From positions 1-43,091 of the forward strand of contig NZ_JALGQH010000040.1 of assembly GCF_022810305.1 (NCBI RefSeq): a stretch of 43,091 nt of DNA, given 5' to 3'. The translations under genes and the position numbers were made by a program. The stretch comes from Rhodococcus sp. ARC_M6 (GTDB taxonomy: Bacteria; Actinomycetota; Actinomycetes; Mycobacteriales; Mycobacteriaceae). Positions within the stretch are counted from its first letter, which is position 1; each line of letters begins with the position of its first letter. Under the pieces are notes generated by a model. It made no database searches. It was not told where the DNA came from and worked only from the letters and a program-made list of their open reading frames with translations. Shown piece by piece: positions 42,141 to 43,091 of the stretch.

Positions 42141-42950
42141 CTGTCAAGTTGTTTGGGGTACAGCAGCTTTCGGGCGCAGCAGGCCATCACACGGAGCAGT
42201 CGGTCAGGCAGTGAGGCGTAGTTCGGTGACCTGATTCCATACCTGGAATCGAGCGCGAATTTCGGTGCGATGATCGGTGGCGTACATACGGTGCCTCGGT
42301 GGGCGGAAGTGCGGGGAAATGCGACTGAACGAGGCCAGAAACCTCTGCGCTGAACCGACAGAGCGGAACCCTTTCATCGCGCGTTCACGTTGCCGGGTCG
42401 GTTGATGGGAGTTCTCGCACCGATTATTCAAGTACTTGTTTTGCCGGTGCTCAGTTGTCGACATCGTCTTCCGGTGCGAGACCTGGTAGCTGGGGAGTTT
42501 GTCGGTGATCAGTACCCGCGGCGGGTGGCCTTGTTTCTTCAGAAGTTTCCTGAAGAACCTGGTCGCAGCCTTGCCGTCCCGCTTGGATTGGATCAATATG
42601 TCGAGGACGTTGCCGTACTGATCGACTGCCCGCCACAAATATTTGCGGACTCCGCCGATCTTGACGAACACTTGGTCGAGATGCCACTTGTCTTCGGCCT
42701 GCAGCTGACGGCGGCGCAGCCGGCGGGCGAATTCGGGCCCGAACCGGGCACACCAGGCTCGGATCGTCTCGTACGACACCGCTATTCCACGAGCGGCCAT
42801 GAGTAACTCGATCTCTCGGAACGAGTGGGTGAACCGGTGATACAGCCACACGCAGTGGGAGATGATCTCGCGCGGGAATCGGTAGCCCTTGTACGTCGAC
42901 GACACCACCACATCATCTCCGATCAGGCGATCTCAACAACTTGACAGCAC
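42138..42950 (-). mobile_element. IS6-family insertion sequence
   Basis: About 0.8 kb, bounded by 16-base perfect inverted repeats: GTGCTGTCAAGTTGTT at 42138-42153 and its complement at 42935-42950. Size and layout are typical of the IS6/IS26 family. The 8 bases on each side are not alike, so there is no target duplication. That fits replicative movement with flanking deletion, as this family commonly shows. Confidence 0.88.
42204..42911 (-). CDS. IS6-family transposase
   Basis: 235 residues from GTG 42911 (frame begins VVSSTYKGYRFPREIISHCV). A helix-turn-helix (REIELLMAARGIAVSYETIR) precedes the DDE core: Asp in KWHLDQVFVKIGG, Asp in RVLITDKLPSYQ and Glu in NRCENSHQPTRQRERAMKGF. The family's usual layout is complete, so it may be active. 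Confidence 0.92.
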   Translation of the reverse strand: MVVSSTYKGYRFPREIISHCVWLYHRFTHSFREIELLMAARGIAVSYETIRAWCARFGPEFARRLRRRQLQAEDKWHLDQVFVKIGGVRKYLWRAVDQYGNVLDILIQSKRDGKAATRFFRKLLKKQGHPPRVLITDKLPSYQVSHRKTMSTTEHRQNKYLNNRCENSHQPTRQRERAMKGFRSVGSAQRFLASFSRISPHFRPPRHRMYATDHRTEIRARFQVWNQVTELRLTA

Positions 42951-42971
42951 CACTGAGAGTCCCCCCCTCCG

Positions 42972-43091
42972 TGTCAGGATTTAGTGAGACACTCGGAGGC
43001 AACCGAGATCACTCACTGAGGGCATGAAACGAGCATCACCGATGACCAGCCCGAACCCCGAAACAACACCAGATGCGCCGGCAGATCCCGC
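42972..43091 (+). mobile_element. Left end of another IS3-type element (cut by window end)
   Basis: Begins about 22 bp after the IS6 end with TGTCAGGATTTAGTGAGACA, a likely left inverted repeat, and leads within 52 bp to an ORF that fits an IS3-type orfA start. The family call is tentative because only the first codons are present. Confidence 0.45.
43024..43091 (+). CDS. Start of a transposase orfA-like gene (partial)
   Basis: Open from ATG 43024 to the window edge: MKRASPMTSPNPETTPDAPA. A second in-frame ATG lies at 43042. The Pro/Thr-rich leader is like those of actinobacterial IS3 orfA proteins that precede the helix-turn-helix, but nothing diagnostic is reached. GAGGGC lies just upstream. 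Confidence 0.45.
   Translation, partial: MKRASPMTSPNPETTPDAPADP

Noticed and set aside
1..43091. CRISPR arrays, tRNA and rRNA genes
   Set aside because: No regularly spaced repeats, cloverleaf-like sequences or conserved rRNA stretches were seen by eye; a covariance search would be needed to exclude a tRNA fully.

Overview
The window looks like an accessory 'defence island' of a mycolic-acid actinobacterium, most likely Rhodococcus or a close relative. This is inferred from moderately high G+C, frequent GTG/TTG starts with GGAGG-type ribosome sites, an Lsr2 homologue, a ScoMcrA-like SRA nuclease and actinobacterial insertion sequences. No rRNA, tRNA, CRISPR array or housekeeping gene was seen. 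Genes were called by reading motifs and start contexts by eye, so family names without motif support are marked as tentative.

Layout. Positions 1-5500 are a pile of insertion sequences: the tail of an IS3-type transposase, two different IS110-family elements with candidate bridge-RNA regions, a DUF4352-like membrane protein, and a complete IS3-family element. Positions 5867-9520 (minus strand) hold a five-gene operon with the hallmarks of type III CBASS: TRIP13-like ATPase, a probable second HORMA-type protein, HORMA-1-like protein, CD-NTase, and an S-4TM pore-forming effector. A membrane protein follows at 9.8-10.8 kb. Then come a DEDDh exonuclease-BRCT-zinc-cluster fusion (11.1-12.7 kb), an unknown gene, and a decayed second DEDDh exonuclease (13.4-13.8 kb). 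From 14.7 to 22 kb there are four candidate nuclease systems: an HNH endonuclease with an unusual N-terminal region, a GIY-YIG protein, an SRA-PD-(D/E)XK modification-dependent nuclease, and, divergent from it, an McrB-McrC pair.

Positions 22.1-24.8 kb carry a minus-strand pair whose members both contain an internal duplication; one has a GIY-YIG domain between the duplicated modules and a long C-terminal region. A DUF4190 membrane protein follows. The stretch 26-27.7 kb is scrambled: two ISL3 fragments, a 5'-truncated TPR gene, a frameshifted small gene, and an Lsr2 gene with an amber codon at position 8 downstream of a 41-bp tandem duplication that copies its ribosome site and start.

Positions 28.1-32.9 kb hold a tightly overlapping three-gene operon: an unknown protein, a PD-(D/E)XK nuclease fused to an SF2 helicase, and a 718-residue unknown protein. 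I cannot match it to a named system, and it is the best candidate here for an undescribed defence system. A single-HKD phospholipase-D-like nuclease, an 811-residue acidic unknown protein, a lipoprotein, a small caspase/CHAT-like protein and a SHOCT protein follow, with an ISAs1 remnant. The right end is a helicase fragment cut by an IS6-family element and the beginning of another IS3-type element.

Together the region combines abortive-infection signalling (CBASS), several systems expected to cleave modified DNA (SRA nuclease, McrBC, possibly the HNH protein), and several nuclease systems of unknown trigger, embedded in transposon debris.
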